64,000 nt of DNA from NCBI GenBank assembly GCA_027604005.1, contig JADGJT010000056.1, positions 19,809 through 83,808 of the forward strand. The letters run 5' to 3'. Numbering within the stretch: the stretch's first letter is position 1; every line of letters starts with the position of its first letter. Below are positions 1-12,168 of the stretch, in pieces. The notes under the pieces were generated by a model that saw nothing but the letters and a program-made list of their open reading frames with translations, had not been told where the DNA came from and did not search any database. The position numbers and the translations under genes are program-made. The stretch comes from Dinochytrium kinnereticum (taxonomy: Eukaryota > Chytridiomycota > Chytridiomycetes > Chytridiales > Chytridiaceae).

Positions 1-1228
1 AGAACTCTTTCCGTGATCCATTGGTTCTTCGATCGCGTTTAGTACAGACCGTCTTTATCTCCCTCATTGTTGGACTACTTTACCTCAACAACACTTCCCT
101 TCCTCAAAACGCCATGGGTGTTATATTTTTCATCGCCGTAATGAACTTTATGCTGTCCACTCAGGTTTGGCCCCACATGCATTCACAGTACTCATCAGTT
201 TCTCTTCTCATATTTACCGCATACTTGGAATTCTAGGCCCATCTCTCTTCCTTTGGCAAGCAAAAGGCAGTTTTTGCTCGAGAACACGGTGGAGGTAGTT
301 ACTTCTTCAGCCTTTTGCTTCAGCCATGTTTCATGTCAACACTAACGGACACAAACAGGTTATTATGGTCTGGCAGCTTTTTTCTCAAGCCGTGTTCTTG
401 TCGAGATGCCCCTCCAGATCATTTTCCCATGGTAAGTAACGGCAATGATTTTATTTCTTTTCGACCTCCCTTGTCCTGACATCGGCTCTAGGCTCCAAGT
501 CACCATGGTTTACTATATGTCTGGCTTCGAGGTTAACGCTGGAAAGTACTTTGTCATGTGTGTTTTCGCCATCCTCTCCTCCGTTTCCGGGTTCGCGATG
601 GGAGTGTGTCTGGCTTGCGCCTTTTCAAATTTGGCGGTGGCCCTCAACACTTCCACAACCCTCCTCCTCCCCATGATGGTAAGTCGTGAAAAACTTGTTT
701 CGAAAATGCCTGACCATGATATCTGTTTAGCTTCTCAGTGGTCTGTTCATCAACTCCAGCGCCATGCCGAACTGGATCTCCTGGTTGCAGTACCTGACGT
801 GGGTATTTCACCTGATTTTCCATTCTTGTCTAATTTTGTTCCTGTTTTAAGACCAATCAAGTACGCATTCGAAGGTAAGGTTTTTATCGGCCACTTCACT
901 GGGGAAAAAGTGCAGGATCTTAACACCTCATTTACTCTGAAAAGGCATTTTGAAGAGTCAGATCAGCGGTACACGAGGTGGCGACCAACTCATTAAGAGT
1001 CTCTTTGGTAAGGTTGAGCTTAGTGTCTTAACCTGCGGCATGTTGCTTTTGGCAATTGCTCTGTCGCTCTTCCTGCTTGCATACTTCAACCTTTACCTCT
1101 TGGGTGAGTTAGATATGTTCTCAATTTGATTATGGTGACAGTGAGGATAACGCTTTTTTCTACTATTCTCCCCCCCGACAGTGAGCAAGAAGTCAAAGGT
1201 CGCCCGAGTTTCCGTCAAGAAGGCATGA
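1..1228 (+). CDS. ABCG-type ABC transporter, C-terminal membrane domain (5' partial)
   Basis: The window opens inside this gene. Spliced exons (about 3-163, 237-294, 359-431, 492-678, 731-798, 851-875, 945-1107, 1182-1228) read as the second half of an ABC2/ABCG transmembrane domain. Recognisable blocks are the FRDPLVLRSRLVQTVFISLI start of the first helices, the REHGGGxYYGLAAFFSSRVL re-entrant region, the VEMPLQIIFP helix, the YYMSGFEVNAGKYF loop, and a final GTRGGDQ turn followed by the last helix. The protein ends in a lysine-rich tail with a TGA at 1226-1228. The nucleotide-binding domain lies left of the window, so half-size versus full-size cannot be decided and the substrate cannot be named. 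Introns are about 50-75 nt with good GTAAG/AG sites. The last intron has a C-rich polypyrimidine run before CAG. Confidence 0.9.
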
Positions 1229-1593
1229 AGGCTTTATATATTTTCTAATATGCTTTCATCGGCTGATTCTTGTACTGTAACTTGCTGGGTACATTTTATC
1301 CTTATGCTTTTTTCTGGCCGCAGGTCTCCTTCCGCATTGTATTTCTGTTTCCCAGACGTGCTTGTACTTGTTTATTAGCCATTCAATCACAATTCAAAAT
1401 TTGTTCCTAACATCTATCAATAATGTATTTGCGTTTTTATGAAATGATCTACAGGTTATTATCATGTATGCCACCCATGATCTTAAATAACACCTCTAGC
1501 GCGTCACCGATCAAGCGTAACAATCTCTAAAAACAATAGAAAAAAAGTGAAAGAAAGAAAGAAAGAAAGAGGTAAGAACCCAGGCCGCATGCC
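1229..1593. other. Intergenic, convergent 3' ends
   Basis: This separates the ABCG stop from the stop of the opposite-strand GT32 gene. It is AT-rich 3'-UTR-like sequence with a short GAAA tetranucleotide run near 1550-1571. I see no ORF or RNA gene. Confidence 0.6.
1550..1571. repeat. (GAAA)n microsatellite
   Basis: About five uninterrupted GAAA units lie just downstream of the GT32 stop codon, in the shared 3' region. Confidence 0.85.
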
Positions 1594-2955
1594 TCAAAAC
1601 ATTCCCTCCTGGTGATGCTTCACAAAAGGTCTCAATGCCTTAGCCCCCTTATCCCACCCACCCCTAGAATCAAAGCTTCGATCTCCAAGCACAACAACGT
1701 CAAAAAATTGCCTTCCAATCCCACAATTCACCCACTCGTCATCACCCTCCGAAGGAACAGCCCCACGTGCAGTAATGTACTCCTTTAGAACAGTCCCGAG
1801 GAAGCGAGGTCCGAAAAGATACTGAATGGATTCCGGATGGTCTTGGAGGTATGCATTGGGCTTGGCAAGGACCAAAGTTGAGATAGTTTGGATCATCTTG
1901 TGGAAGAGTGGGTGGTGGGAAGTCGAAGCCATTGTCCAGGTTGCTAGGTTGAGATCGGGTAAATGGTTGTCTGGTGAACCTTGCTTCTTGTTGTACTTTG
2001 GTGGGATGGTAGATGGGTTGGTCCACTTTAAGGGGAATGTGAGCAATGGCTAGATAACTTAAACTCCAAGGAAGCAGAATGAAAGAGTGGAGATCGAAAC
2101 GACATACCTCCTTTCCAAGAACCACGGATACCCCCTTCCTTCCCACCGTCCAGCTCTGAACAGGTTTCAGGCACTCAGCATCCATATCAGCGACGACTCC
2201 ACCCTCTTTGTATAAAACCAGGTACTTCAAGAATGCCGCCTTTTGTGATGGCAGTGGGAGCTTTTTGAACGTCTGAACAATATTCTCTGGGAACATGGTC
2301 GTCACGTAGGTGAGAGTAGAATTTCCCACCGTGCTATTGAAAACTCTGTGGCTGTATCCGGGGTTGACGAGATCCCAAGACTGGATCCAAGGACGAAACC
2401 GCACAGGAGCTTCCGAAAGGTTGGTGGTATGGCTCCCTATTCCAACCGTCAGAATGGGCATCAAGGAGGAGCACGCAAGCACCGTGACGAAGCAAAAGAG
2501 AACCACGCCAACTTACAGATCTGATGTACAAGCTTTGGAATCACACGTTCCTTGTGATGTCTCTGACTCAGGACATCCGGCAAGAACCCTCCAGGACACG
2601 CTCCCGCCCTTCTGACCTCCTCCGCCACAAGTGCCAGCTCCTCAGTGTGCAAAAGCGGGTTTCGTCGTCTCGAGTCCCGGTCATCCCAATCGCCAGCATG
2701 AGGTTCAATCTTAAACACAACAGGATGGGGGCCGTTACTCCCCAATAACACTGGGGCAGTCGACCTAAAGTGCTGAGAGGAAGCATGAAGAAGGTCGAGA
2801 ACGAGTCGACGCGTGTCGTAGATGATGAGAAACTGGATTACGCAAAGAATGAGAAACGCCAGGCCCTTCCAATTGGGCGGGTAAGCCTGGCCTCGATCGA
2901 TTCGTGGTCGGAAGGGCATCTCAAAGCTTGAGGACTTGATGGTGTGGTGCTTCAT
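1594..2955 (-). CDS. GT32 (Och1-like) glycosyltransferase, type II membrane protein
   Basis: Three exons on the minus strand (2955-2517, 2436-2108, 2049-1594) give 407 residues. A short basic N-terminus is followed by one hydrophobic segment around residues 30-48, the layout of a type II Golgi enzyme. Splicing the first intron restores IPKLVHQIWSHTT, the HQIW signature of family 32. The sequence KYLVLYKEGGVVADMDAE carries the DXD nucleotide-sugar site. By family it would transfer a hexose, typically mannose from GDP-mannose, in Golgi glycan extension; the exact acceptor is unknown. The ATG chosen is the first in frame and leaves a normal short cytosolic tail. Neighbours are unrelated. Introns are 80 and 58 nt with GTAAG and GTATG donors. 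Confidence 0.85.
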
Positions 2956-3315
2956 GCTTGATCGCAGTTGGGGTTTTCCAACGGAAGGGAGAACATGAAG
3001 CGCTCTTTATTATAGCAAGTCGGACGCGCACCCTGACAATGGCGATGGCTCAACCTGCCCCAATCCCCTTGAAGCATGATCTGATTGAGAATCAATGAAC
3101 AAAAACCAATTCCTTTTTTGATTGGTTCAGGAGCAAAATAAAACAGACAAGCGCTAAGAAGTCCTGGTGGAGACGCAAAAAGCAACGGCATGTTATTATC
3201 CAAACGATATATAAAAAAATGCAGAGTTAAGCTCATGCAGGAATACAAGCTAAAGGCTATACCACAGCAGACGCAATCGCAACCACGGCACGAGAATCTA
3301 TAACATAAAATATCA
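2956..3315. other. Intergenic: GT32 promoter and UBC 3' end
   Basis: About 360 bp between the GT32 start and the stop of the next minus-strand gene. It would hold the GT32 promoter and the 3'-UTR of the E2-like gene. No ORF with homology, repeat or RNA gene was seen. Confidence 0.5.
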
Positions 3316-5512
3316 TTATACTTGGCACCCAGGACACGGCGAAAGTTTCAAAATCTCCCCCTTGATCTCCCCAGAGAGTCTAGTCCACGCAGATTCATTT
3401 GGTATACGACTGCCAGCCAGCTTAAGAGCGTAACCGATATCGCCATTCCAGGTTGGATCCAACTGTTGCCACTTGCCTAGGGTATTTAAGATTGATTCCT
3501 TTAGCATGCGGAAATGGCGGTGAACAACATCTTCGAAACCCTGGTTTTAAAAAAATTAAACACTGCGGATGAACAGTGAAAGGACAAAGAATATAACAAG
3601 AAAGGCATCAAACACCAAACAGAATAAATGAACCCAAAAAAAACAGAAAAACAAACAAGCAACAAAAACAACCTTCGGCGGCTTTCTTATCATCTCAAGT
3701 ATCGCCCACCTCGCCGTTGATCTCCTGACATCCTTCGAATACTGCTCTAAGGGCGAAAAATCCACCGCCGAATTTTCGTATCCCGGCTCATTGCGATAAG
3801 GATGTTCGACTAAAATAAGGCTTTGAATCGAAAGCAAAACCTGAAAAAGTGTGGACTTCCCCGCAACCCATCCAGGTCCATGCCAAGTCCCCAAAAGCGA
3901 CAAGCAGACTTTACCGCAACTGTACAGATTAGGATTAAACCTGACCGTCCCTCCACCTGTGGTCAAGAATGTAACGATAGGCGGTTGATCGGGGTAATAA
4001 GGGCCAAGGTAAATATCAAATTCAAAGAGGCCCTGGCTGTACGGTGTTCCAGGTGGTCCTGACATGAGCGCTCGGAGTCGGTTGATGTCGTCTTCTATGG
4101 CTCGGATGAAGATGCTGCCGTCAGGACCGCATGGGAGGGAGGTGACGAGCGTGGCGATTTCCTTAGCGATGCGAAGGGTCCTGCGTTCAGGAGCGGCTTG
4201 AGAGATATGCTGTTGCTGGTATTTGCTTAACTTCTTCGCACACAGAAGAGGAAGAGCATCCAAAGTTTTATATGTAAGGCCTCTGAGGCATTGTGCGTAA
4301 GATGCTTCAGGGTTGGCAAAAACTTCATCGGTTTTAGCGGAACCAGCAGACGGAACCCCACAATTCCTCTCATAAATTCGTCCAACCTCCTCGGCAGTCC
4401 GCTTAATCTCAAGGGCAACGCCGATGGTTTCAACTTCTTGGACACCTAGCTCCTCAGAGCTCTCGAATCCTGTGGTCTTGACGAATACATCAGATTGACG
4501 TACGAGCCTGGCCAAAAGATCAAGAAGCTTTGGCCCATCGTCCGCATCACCTACGTTCGAGGAGCGTGTTGGAATGCTATAAGACGAAGAAGATGACTTC
4601 TTCTCCTTCTTCCTTCCTCTAAGCAGTGGCAAAGTGACCTCATGCGAAGCTAGCGCCTTCAATACCTCTAAAATCTCAAGGTAAAGGTCCTTTCGATCCA
4701 TCACGTCCATAAGCGAGTCATTCCTCAGGTAAGATTCCATCAAGGGCATAAACGACGATAGCCATATCATTGGAAGCAAATCCGGATGCGGTAGCAGGTC
4801 AACAACAAGGTCTGAGGAAGCATTCGGCAGAAGGTCTCGAAGGGACTTCAATAGCTCCATCGTCTTTTCATCCGACTTAGTCTCGGTCATCCTTGCCTTG
4901 TGAGTGTGATCCACTTTCTTGTATTTACTATGTCGACGATCATTCTCTTTCTTACTGTCCATGTGAGATTCTTGCAGCCTAATCAACACAGCGTAAACAA
5001 GGGCAAGCCTGACCTGAGTACAATGGTTTGCCATGTCATCATCGGTGATCTGCGCTGAGCAAGCAGCGCAGGTCTTAGCCTGACACTGACTGCATTTCAA
5101 TATCATCATTCCCGGAAGCGACTCAATCGTGTACTTTGCAACCGCGTCAATCACTCTAAATCGCCCAGCCGCAAGAGGCCGATGACATTTCTTGCAACTT
5201 GGCGACCCAAACGCCTGGGTTAGAATGCCCTCCATAGTAGCTGGAGTTAGGACATTATTCAGCCAACTCCTCATCATCGGCCAAACTTTTAACACTTTGA
5301 GCTTCGGTAGCAAACTCCTCATCCTGTTCCAAAAGCTTCAGAGCAAGCGTTGCATCCTCCTCCTCAATCTTTCTGCGCTTGACGAATTCGGCATCAAACT
5401 GAGCTTGGAGGAGCAGCGCTATGTGCATGTCCTGGTCAAATCCATTGTCTGAGAAGACATCGAGCAGGTCGGCGTCTTCCCCAGACCTTTTGCGAGCAGT
5501 GCTGCTGGACAT
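3316..5512 (-). CDS. Large UBE2O/BIRC6-type ubiquitin-conjugating enzyme with N-terminal Cys-rich region
   Basis: The spliced model (5512-5296, 5240-3673, 3540-3316) gives 669 residues. The C-terminal third is an E2 fold of the BIRC6/UBE2O class: GPDGSIFIRAIEDDINRLRA, then GPPGTPYSQGLFEFDIYLGP, YYPDQPPIVTFLTTGGGTVR, the active-site stretch NLYSCGKVCLSLLGTWHGPG, and the class-specific LSIQSLILVEHPYRNEPGYE. The catalytic Cys is the one in KVCLSLL. Near the N-terminus, residues about 85-135 hold spaced Cys pairs (CKKCHRP, CSQCQAKTCAAC, a later HC) that look like a zinc-binding module. The middle is helical and low in complexity. Family members act as E2 or E2/E3 hybrids on mono-ubiquitylated substrates. 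The first intron (5241-5295) is less certain: a donor at 5286 also keeps frame, but a CTAAC branch sequence sits directly before the CAG acceptor. Confidence 0.85.
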
Positions 5513-6448
5513 AACTATTCTGAGTGTAAGAAAAATCTTATCAAAAAAAGTCTGCGGGGGAAAGCCGAATAGCAAGAGTTCTCATAAACATCTTCACGGT
5601 GACGACTACTCGTCGTCTTTTATGTCTTCTTGGATTCGAAGTATTCAAACACTTGATAAGAGTGATGAGAGTGGGCACCTTGAAAATTGGGTTGTCAGTT
5701 TCTGGCAAAGAGAAGTAGTCTCGATACCCATGCCGTAGGTTTGAAGTCTTTATTCAGTAATTCAATCAGGTAGTGGCATTAGTGTTTGACAGAGCGGAAT
5801 CATTGGTGACGACGATATGTAGCGGAGAAAACCCCATGTCACCAAATACCCCCGTTCATAACCAGTTAGTTTGGTGATTTTGGTCACATAGTCAAGTTGA
5901 AGTTTTTTACTAAAGTATGTGGTGCACTGGATTGCTGTTTTTGGTAGAAGAATGAGTGAACCCAACAAAATGCATGTCTTCGCGGATGAACATTTTGGTG
6001 AGGAGGCGAGTGATGAGTCTGGTTGGTGACTAGATTGGACTGGAAGTGAAAGCACCTTTTATCGTATTCTGACATTATCGGCCGTTGACTATCCCCATGT
6101 GAGTTTAACCAATACCTTTGAACTGTAGACCTACTTGTTAAAGAAAAATAATAAATGGAATGAAACGTCTTCATATCCCGCCCCTGAAAAACAAACTCTT
6201 GCGGGCCTGCCAACACTCGTTCTACTGCCGCAAGTTACTTATATACAAACTACTCCAATTTTTGACGATATGGTCGGGTTGGCAAAAGTGCTATCCATCT
6301 TTGCCGCAACACGATTTAGCCATGGCTGTAGAGGCATTTACACATATTTACTACATACGTTTGCCTTTTAAGCCCATCTCCTCATCCACTAAATAACTCT
6401 GAGCTTCGAAGAGCGTAAGTAAATAAATACTGCTGGCATATTCCTTCA

Positions 6449-6635
6449 GGCGCAAGAGTTCAAAGAGGACTTGCAACCAATGGACATCCAGAACGCCTGC
6501 ACACTTTGAACGTGACAAATGGGTTGGAGCAGTTGGAAGCAAACACAACATATTTAAAAATTCTATGAAAGTGTGGGGGAAAACATAGAAGATGGATGAA
6601 CTCAACTTGATCCTTTCTGTGAGAGTGTAAACACA
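6449..6635 (+). repeat. Left arm of a diverged inverted repeat
   Basis: Reading forward from the GGCGCAAGAG at 6449, the sequence matches the reverse complement of the segment ending at 6988 over about 170-190 nt, with roughly 85 percent identity by eye. Shared blocks include CCAATGGACAT, CAGAACGCCTGCACACTTTG, GGAGCAGTTGG, CAAACACAACATATT and ACTCAACTTGA. The left copy has about 9-10 extra bases just after the first block. The arms are separated by about 160-190 bp of unrelated sequence. Confidence 0.85.
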
Positions 6636-6819
6636 AGAGATGGTTGACCCCTCATCCTGACAGTCATGAGGTGGATGTCCCAAAACAACAACAGGAATCG
6701 AATCCAGTTTCACATCAAGTAAACATAAAGAAACAAGCAAGGGCGTACCAAGATGAGCTGCGCCGTTTGCAACGCCATTGATTCGGAGTTGAATTCGTTT
6801 CCTAAAATAGGTTCACCCT

Positions 6820-6988
6820 TAACCTCAAAGGGTCAAGTTGAGTTCAACCATTTTCTTGTGTTTTCCCCTACACTTCCACAGAATGATAGAATATGTTGTG
6901 TTTGCGTCCAACTGCTCCGACCCACTTGTCAAGTTCAAAGTGTGCAGGCGTTCTGCATGTCCATTGGTTGTAAGTCCTCTTGCGCCTA
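6820..6988 (-). repeat. Right arm of the diverged inverted repeat
   Basis: This is the reverse-oriented partner of 6449-6635. Both arms carry frameshifts and stops relative to each other, so neither is preserved as coding sequence. The pair could be a decayed palindromic element or an inverted duplication. No terminal target-site duplication could be recognised. Confidence 0.85.
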
Positions 6989-7095
6989 TCTTGCGCTCGC
7001 TAAGCAACACTTATCAATATCATGACCCTTCTCCTTCATTAATGTGTATAAAATCAAGCTCAATGGTATAGTGATAGAGAAATCATACAGTGGCA

Positions 7096-7890
7096 ATGAG
7101 CCTCTTCTCCGACTCCAACTGCACCTCCACCTCCCTCATCACTCAGGATCCGCGATGGGAGAACTCCACCTACGACTGCATCTTGATGAGCACCCCTACA
7201 TTCGTGTTCAACTTGACTGGGCTTGGGGTTTTCGGTGACAGATGCGACTTCAATGAGATCAGGATCAATGGATGTACCAACGTTACTGGAAAATGGCTCA
7301 ATCGGCGCCGAGGGCCTAGCAGTGGTGCAGCCAAGCTGTCCTTTCCCATGTTGCTCATTGCTCTCCTTGCTTGGTGCGGTCTCGTACAAGCGCGCCGGTT
7401 CGAGTACGATGTGCAGATGGACACCTCGAAAATGCCGTTCTGCCTCCGCAACATCAACGCTGATCAAAACGACTACGTCCCAAGCGACTTTATTGGTACC
7501 CTGGAATCCATGTGCCAGGACCGAGGCAGCACTTGTGCTGGAAAATCAACTGGCATCAAAGCGTGGTGGACCGAATCAGGGGACAGACTTTCCGTTGACT
7601 ATGCAGACAACAGAGGCGCCCGGCCCTTCGTTTACAACGGCGGTGATGACGGCTGGTGCAGCTCTGCGGGCAACTTGAAGATTTCTGCTCATGCGGGTTG
7701 GGTCCGTTCAAACCCACATTGCTGCTCTGTGGCTGGCGGGGTTGCTGAGGTGGGTGTGAAGGCTTCAAAAATGGAAGGGATCTTTTCACGAGCCTCATCT
7801 GGGGCCTTGGCGGCTGTCGATTTCTTCAATGCAATCCTGAAGTTAATGTGCGGTCTGAGGGAAGGACTGCACAGTATTTCACAACCGTAA
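7096..7890 (+). CDS. Uncharacterised secreted or membrane Cys-rich protein
   Basis: One intronless frame of 264 residues from the ATG at 7096. A hydrophobic stretch at residues about 84-98 (FPMLLIALLAWCGLVQA followed by RR) looks like a signal peptide with a small-residue cleavage site. An internal ATG at 7348 would start the protein exactly there, giving a 180-residue secreted product with about nine cysteines (CLRN, CQDR, CAGKS, WCSS, HCCS). From the upstream ATG, the first 80 residues contain several N-glycosylation sequons and would face outward. I do not recognise the family. It could be a lineage-specific secreted protein. The uncertain start is the main weakness; the long open frame and Cys pattern argue that it is real. 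Confidence 0.6.
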   Translation: MSLFSDSNCTSTSLITQDPRWENSTYDCILMSTPTFVFNLTGLGVFGDRCDFNEIRINGCTNVTGKWLNRRRGPSSGAAKLSFPMLLIALLAWCGLVQARRFEYDVQMDTSKMPFCLRNINADQNDYVPSDFIGTLESMCQDRGSTCAGKSTGIKAWWTESGDRLSVDYADNRGARPFVYNGGDDGWCSSAGNLKISAHAGWVRSNPHCCSVAGGVAEVGVKASKMEGIFSRASSGALAAVDFFNAILKLMCGLREGLHSISQP

Positions 7891-8906
7891 AGAGCTGATT
7901 CCTTACCACTGCAATGGTGACGAAAATGTCGCGTATCCAAGTTATGCATTGAAATCTTGACCTGCAATAAGTTATTGCAGTTGTTTTGTGAAGTAAAGGT
8001 CAAGAAAAATGAATAAAACGTTCATATCTACGTTATTCTGCTCACCATACGGCAAAACAAACCATTGGTAGTAGACCTAAGGTTGGGCCTCTCGCCCTTT
8101 ACCAAATGATAAACCCATGTCCATGAACCCGTCCCCGCCCAACTTTTTACAAGTCTCATGCTTCAACCTTAGCATCTGCAATCTTGGTTCAATTTTAACA
8201 TCTGTCATCCGTTCCCATCAACCGTCATCCGAGGTTCAACAAGCTGCAATCGCTCCCTGGCGCTCTTAGAGGCTACATGAAAAGCACATCAACACGAACG
8301 ATGGGATCATTCAGTGCCGCTCCACAATACATTTTCAATGAATCACATTGCCGTTTCCAGAGAGTTGAGTATGATACCGCATTTATTGCTGAAGTTGCGG
8401 ATGGACTTGATCAAGCTCTTTGTTAATGGACTTGGAATTCTCATTCCCATTCATTCTCTCCCACAATATTTCAAAACTCAAAATGGCCATCTCCGGCTTT
8501 TCCAAGCTGATATCTTGAACAGCAATGAAGGTTTCGGATCGCGTAAGAGAAGACATGAGCTCTCGACGAGACATGTGCATGACAGGAACAACTTTTGACA
8601 CGAATGGAGACTCCGACTCCAAGGTAACTAAGCAAGGACTGTAAACCCGAGGTTATCTTTTATTTGCAAAAGAGAGGGCAACGACAAGATAACATGGGAC
8701 AAAATATCCCGGAACAAATCAGTGATAATAAAAAAAAGAGGGCTTAGGATTTCTTGAAACAAAGAAAGCGCGCATCGAGGCACTTCGTGAATGATACATG
8801 GGCTGCAGGAATTCGGAAAGACTAAATAAAGGGAAAGTAGGTGAAAGCCGAGAAGCCAAAATCTGAACAGCGGTTGTATCCGAGAATCAAAACGGGCACC
8901 CCTAAT
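7891..8906. other. Intergenic 1 kb, weak ORF only
   Basis: This lies between the Cys-rich ORF and the DAHP synthase stop. A minus-strand frame at about 8580-8383, starting MHMSRRELMSSL and ending QVHPQLQQ, looks slightly protein-like. It lacks homology I can name and has no convincing splice partner, so I do not call it a gene. Near 8150-8260 there are imperfect direct repeats of short CATC-rich phrases. The rest is unremarkable. Confidence 0.45.
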
Positions 8907-10322
<1,416 letters not shown>

Positions 10323-10729
10323 TTGCGATGCGATGGGTGGATGCGATGGGCGGTGGTGGTGGTCTGAGGGGAGGGAGGGAGATTTCAAAGTGTTTTTCTT
10401 TCTTTTTCTTGTGACTCCACTGAAATCAAAGATAACTGATAAGATCTTCCGCTGCAACGAGCACTGCGTCGGTGTGCTGCGACAGCGTCGGTGACGCGCG
10501 CCGCATGCTGCTGTAGCGAACGACCTTCCTGCCTCATACTGCGCCATTGCTGCCAATGCGACAGCACCTCGCCTTGCTCGCTGGGAAGGTCTGTGGTCTG
10601 GTGGTGGCTGGCGTCCCTCCCTCTCTCGACGCGTCAAATGTGACAGCGAGAAATAGAAAAGAAAAAGAAATAGAAGAAAAAAAGACGGTGCTGAAGCGTG
10701 TCCGATATTTTATTGCAACGATCTGAGCG
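10323..10729. promoter_or_regulatory. Divergent promoter region of DAHP synthase and GH26
   Basis: About 400 bp separate the two divergent start codons. The DAHP side contains a pyrimidine-rich tract (CTTTCTTTTTCTT on the plus strand); the GH26 side contains a purine run of GAAA/GAAG. No TATA box or known operator could be assigned. Confidence 0.4.
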
Positions 10730-11716
10730 ATGCCGCCGTTCACGTCCACCCTCGCAGCGCAGGCCGCTGCCTTGCTTCTTGCGGCAACACTCGTCTCGGC
10801 CGACGCCATCCTGGGAGTTTACGACTAGTGAGCTCTCAATCTTTTTGCAGATGCATCCATGGGACTTTGTCGATCTCGAGAGGCTTCCGGATGCTTCTTT
10901 ATTCCAGCTTGCTCACCTAAACATCTTTCCAGCACCCAGCCAACCTTTGACCCATCTCTGGCCAATGTGGAGGGCGTTGAAAGGTTCCAGGGCCGAACTT
11001 TTGGTGTGATCCATTTCTACACAGAGTAGGCATACGTCTTCCCGCCCGCTTTATCCTCCTTGTCGCCAACGATTGCGGGGGTCAGAGTTAACCAATTGCA
11101 ATGATATTCATTCACAGGTGGTGTCAGGCACTGAAACCCAAGCCTTGGCTGGACGATGGCGTCTTCAGGCAAAAGCTCCCAAGCATCTGGGATCATGGTG
11201 CCGTCCCACTAATTACATGGCAGCCAGCATGCTGGGACCCCGACTCCCCGTCATCCGACTCATTCATTGGGGACATTGCTGCAGGTCAGCATGACGGATT
11301 TATCAGGGCTTGGGCTCGCAACCTCAAAGGATACCTTGACGGTCCAGATGGGCAAGCTGGTAAGGACTCATGAAAACTTAAAAGCTTGGCAAGGCACCCA
11401 CCCTCACCCCATCCCCTTCCCCCCCTTTTTTTGTCAGGCACTGGAGATGATCGACGTGCTTACATTCGTCTGGGACATGAAATGAACACGGCTTTGTATC
11501 CTTGGTGTCCCAACAGGAATCCACGAGTGACCCCAGAGCTCTACGTGGCAATGTGGCGACGGACCCGATTGATCTTTGAAGGAGAAGGACTGAATAACCG
11601 AAACCAAATCCAGTGGATATGGTGTCCAAACAACTTTGAGGATGGAGGCGACCGAGGAAGAGCCGAGCTCATGTATCCCGTAAGCCACAATACCTCACCA
11701 CTACCCGTTATCGCTA

Positions 11717-11747
<31 letters not shown>

Positions 11748-12168
11748 CAAAAAACAACAACAGGGCAACGACGTGGTGGACTGGGCGGGTCTCGACGTTT
11801 ACCAAGGTGGAGACCTATTTGGTGCCCCTTGGGCACCCGCAGCTTCCAACATAATGGACCCAATGCTGAACCGACTCTCCAGCATCGCTCCAGGCAAACC
11901 TGTCGCGATTGCCGAATTCGGTGCCCACAACCAGCAACCTCAAGGACTCTCTGGAAAAGCAGCTTTCCTCCAAGATCTGGTCTCACGATCTGTGTCGGGT
12001 GGACGAGTGCGCATGCTGGTCTTGTTCAATCAGCAAACCTTTGCGGTGAGGGGCTGGGGACAACCTGATCTTACGCAGTGGCCCAACATTGCCAAGCAGA
12101 ATGGGCTTATCTATGGGGATAGAGGTAACCCTCGGAGGATGTCGGACGCAGCGTTTCAGGGCCGGTGA
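10730..12168 (+). CDS. Secreted GH26 endo-beta-1,4-mannanase-like glycoside hydrolase
   Basis: Five exons (10730-10827, 10933-11025, 11118-11359, 11438-11679, 11764-12168) give 359 residues. An N-terminal signal peptide (hydrophobic AAALLLAATLVSADA) is followed directly by ILGVYDY, the usual start of a GH26 catalytic domain. The acid/base glutamate is in YIRLGHEMNTALYPW and the nucleophile in KPVAIAEFGAHNQQ; the WCPN and VDWAGLDVYQG blocks also fit the family. Members hydrolyse beta-mannans, less often mixed-linkage glucan, outside the cell. The protein lacks a carbohydrate-binding or dockerin module. The fourth intron contains a pentanucleotide repeat. Its presence suggests plant or algal polysaccharide degradation. 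Confidence 0.88.
11716..11755 (+). repeat. (AAAAC)n microsatellite inside an intron
   Basis: About six AAAAC units lie in the last intron of the GH26 gene (11680-11763), ending just before the CAG acceptor. This makes an A-rich rather than pyrimidine-rich acceptor region. Confidence 0.9.

Larger units (their letters stand above)
5513..7095. other. Gene-poor 1.6 kb region
   Basis: No reading frame here has recognisable homology, start context or splice sites that extend it. Several 60-130 codon ORFs occur on both strands, but they overlap each other and look random. The notable content is the diverged inverted repeat at about 6449-6988, listed separately. Promoters of the UBC gene (left) and of the ORF starting at 7096 (right) must also lie here. 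Confidence 0.55.

Noticed and set aside
5762..6216. Overlapping minus-strand ORFs of 97 and 110 codons
   Set aside because: They overlap each other in different frames, lack recognisable motifs or supported splice partners, and use weak starts.
6351..6740. 129-codon minus-strand ORF across the left inverted-repeat arm
   Set aside because: The equivalent frame in the right arm is broken by indels and stops, so the frame is not conserved between the two copies. It is unlikely to be coding.
11496..11503. GTATCCTT, a perfect U12-type 5' splice motif
   Set aside because: It lies inside the GH26 reading frame, encoding part of ALYPWCPN next to the catalytic glutamate. Removing it would destroy a conserved block, so the match is chance.
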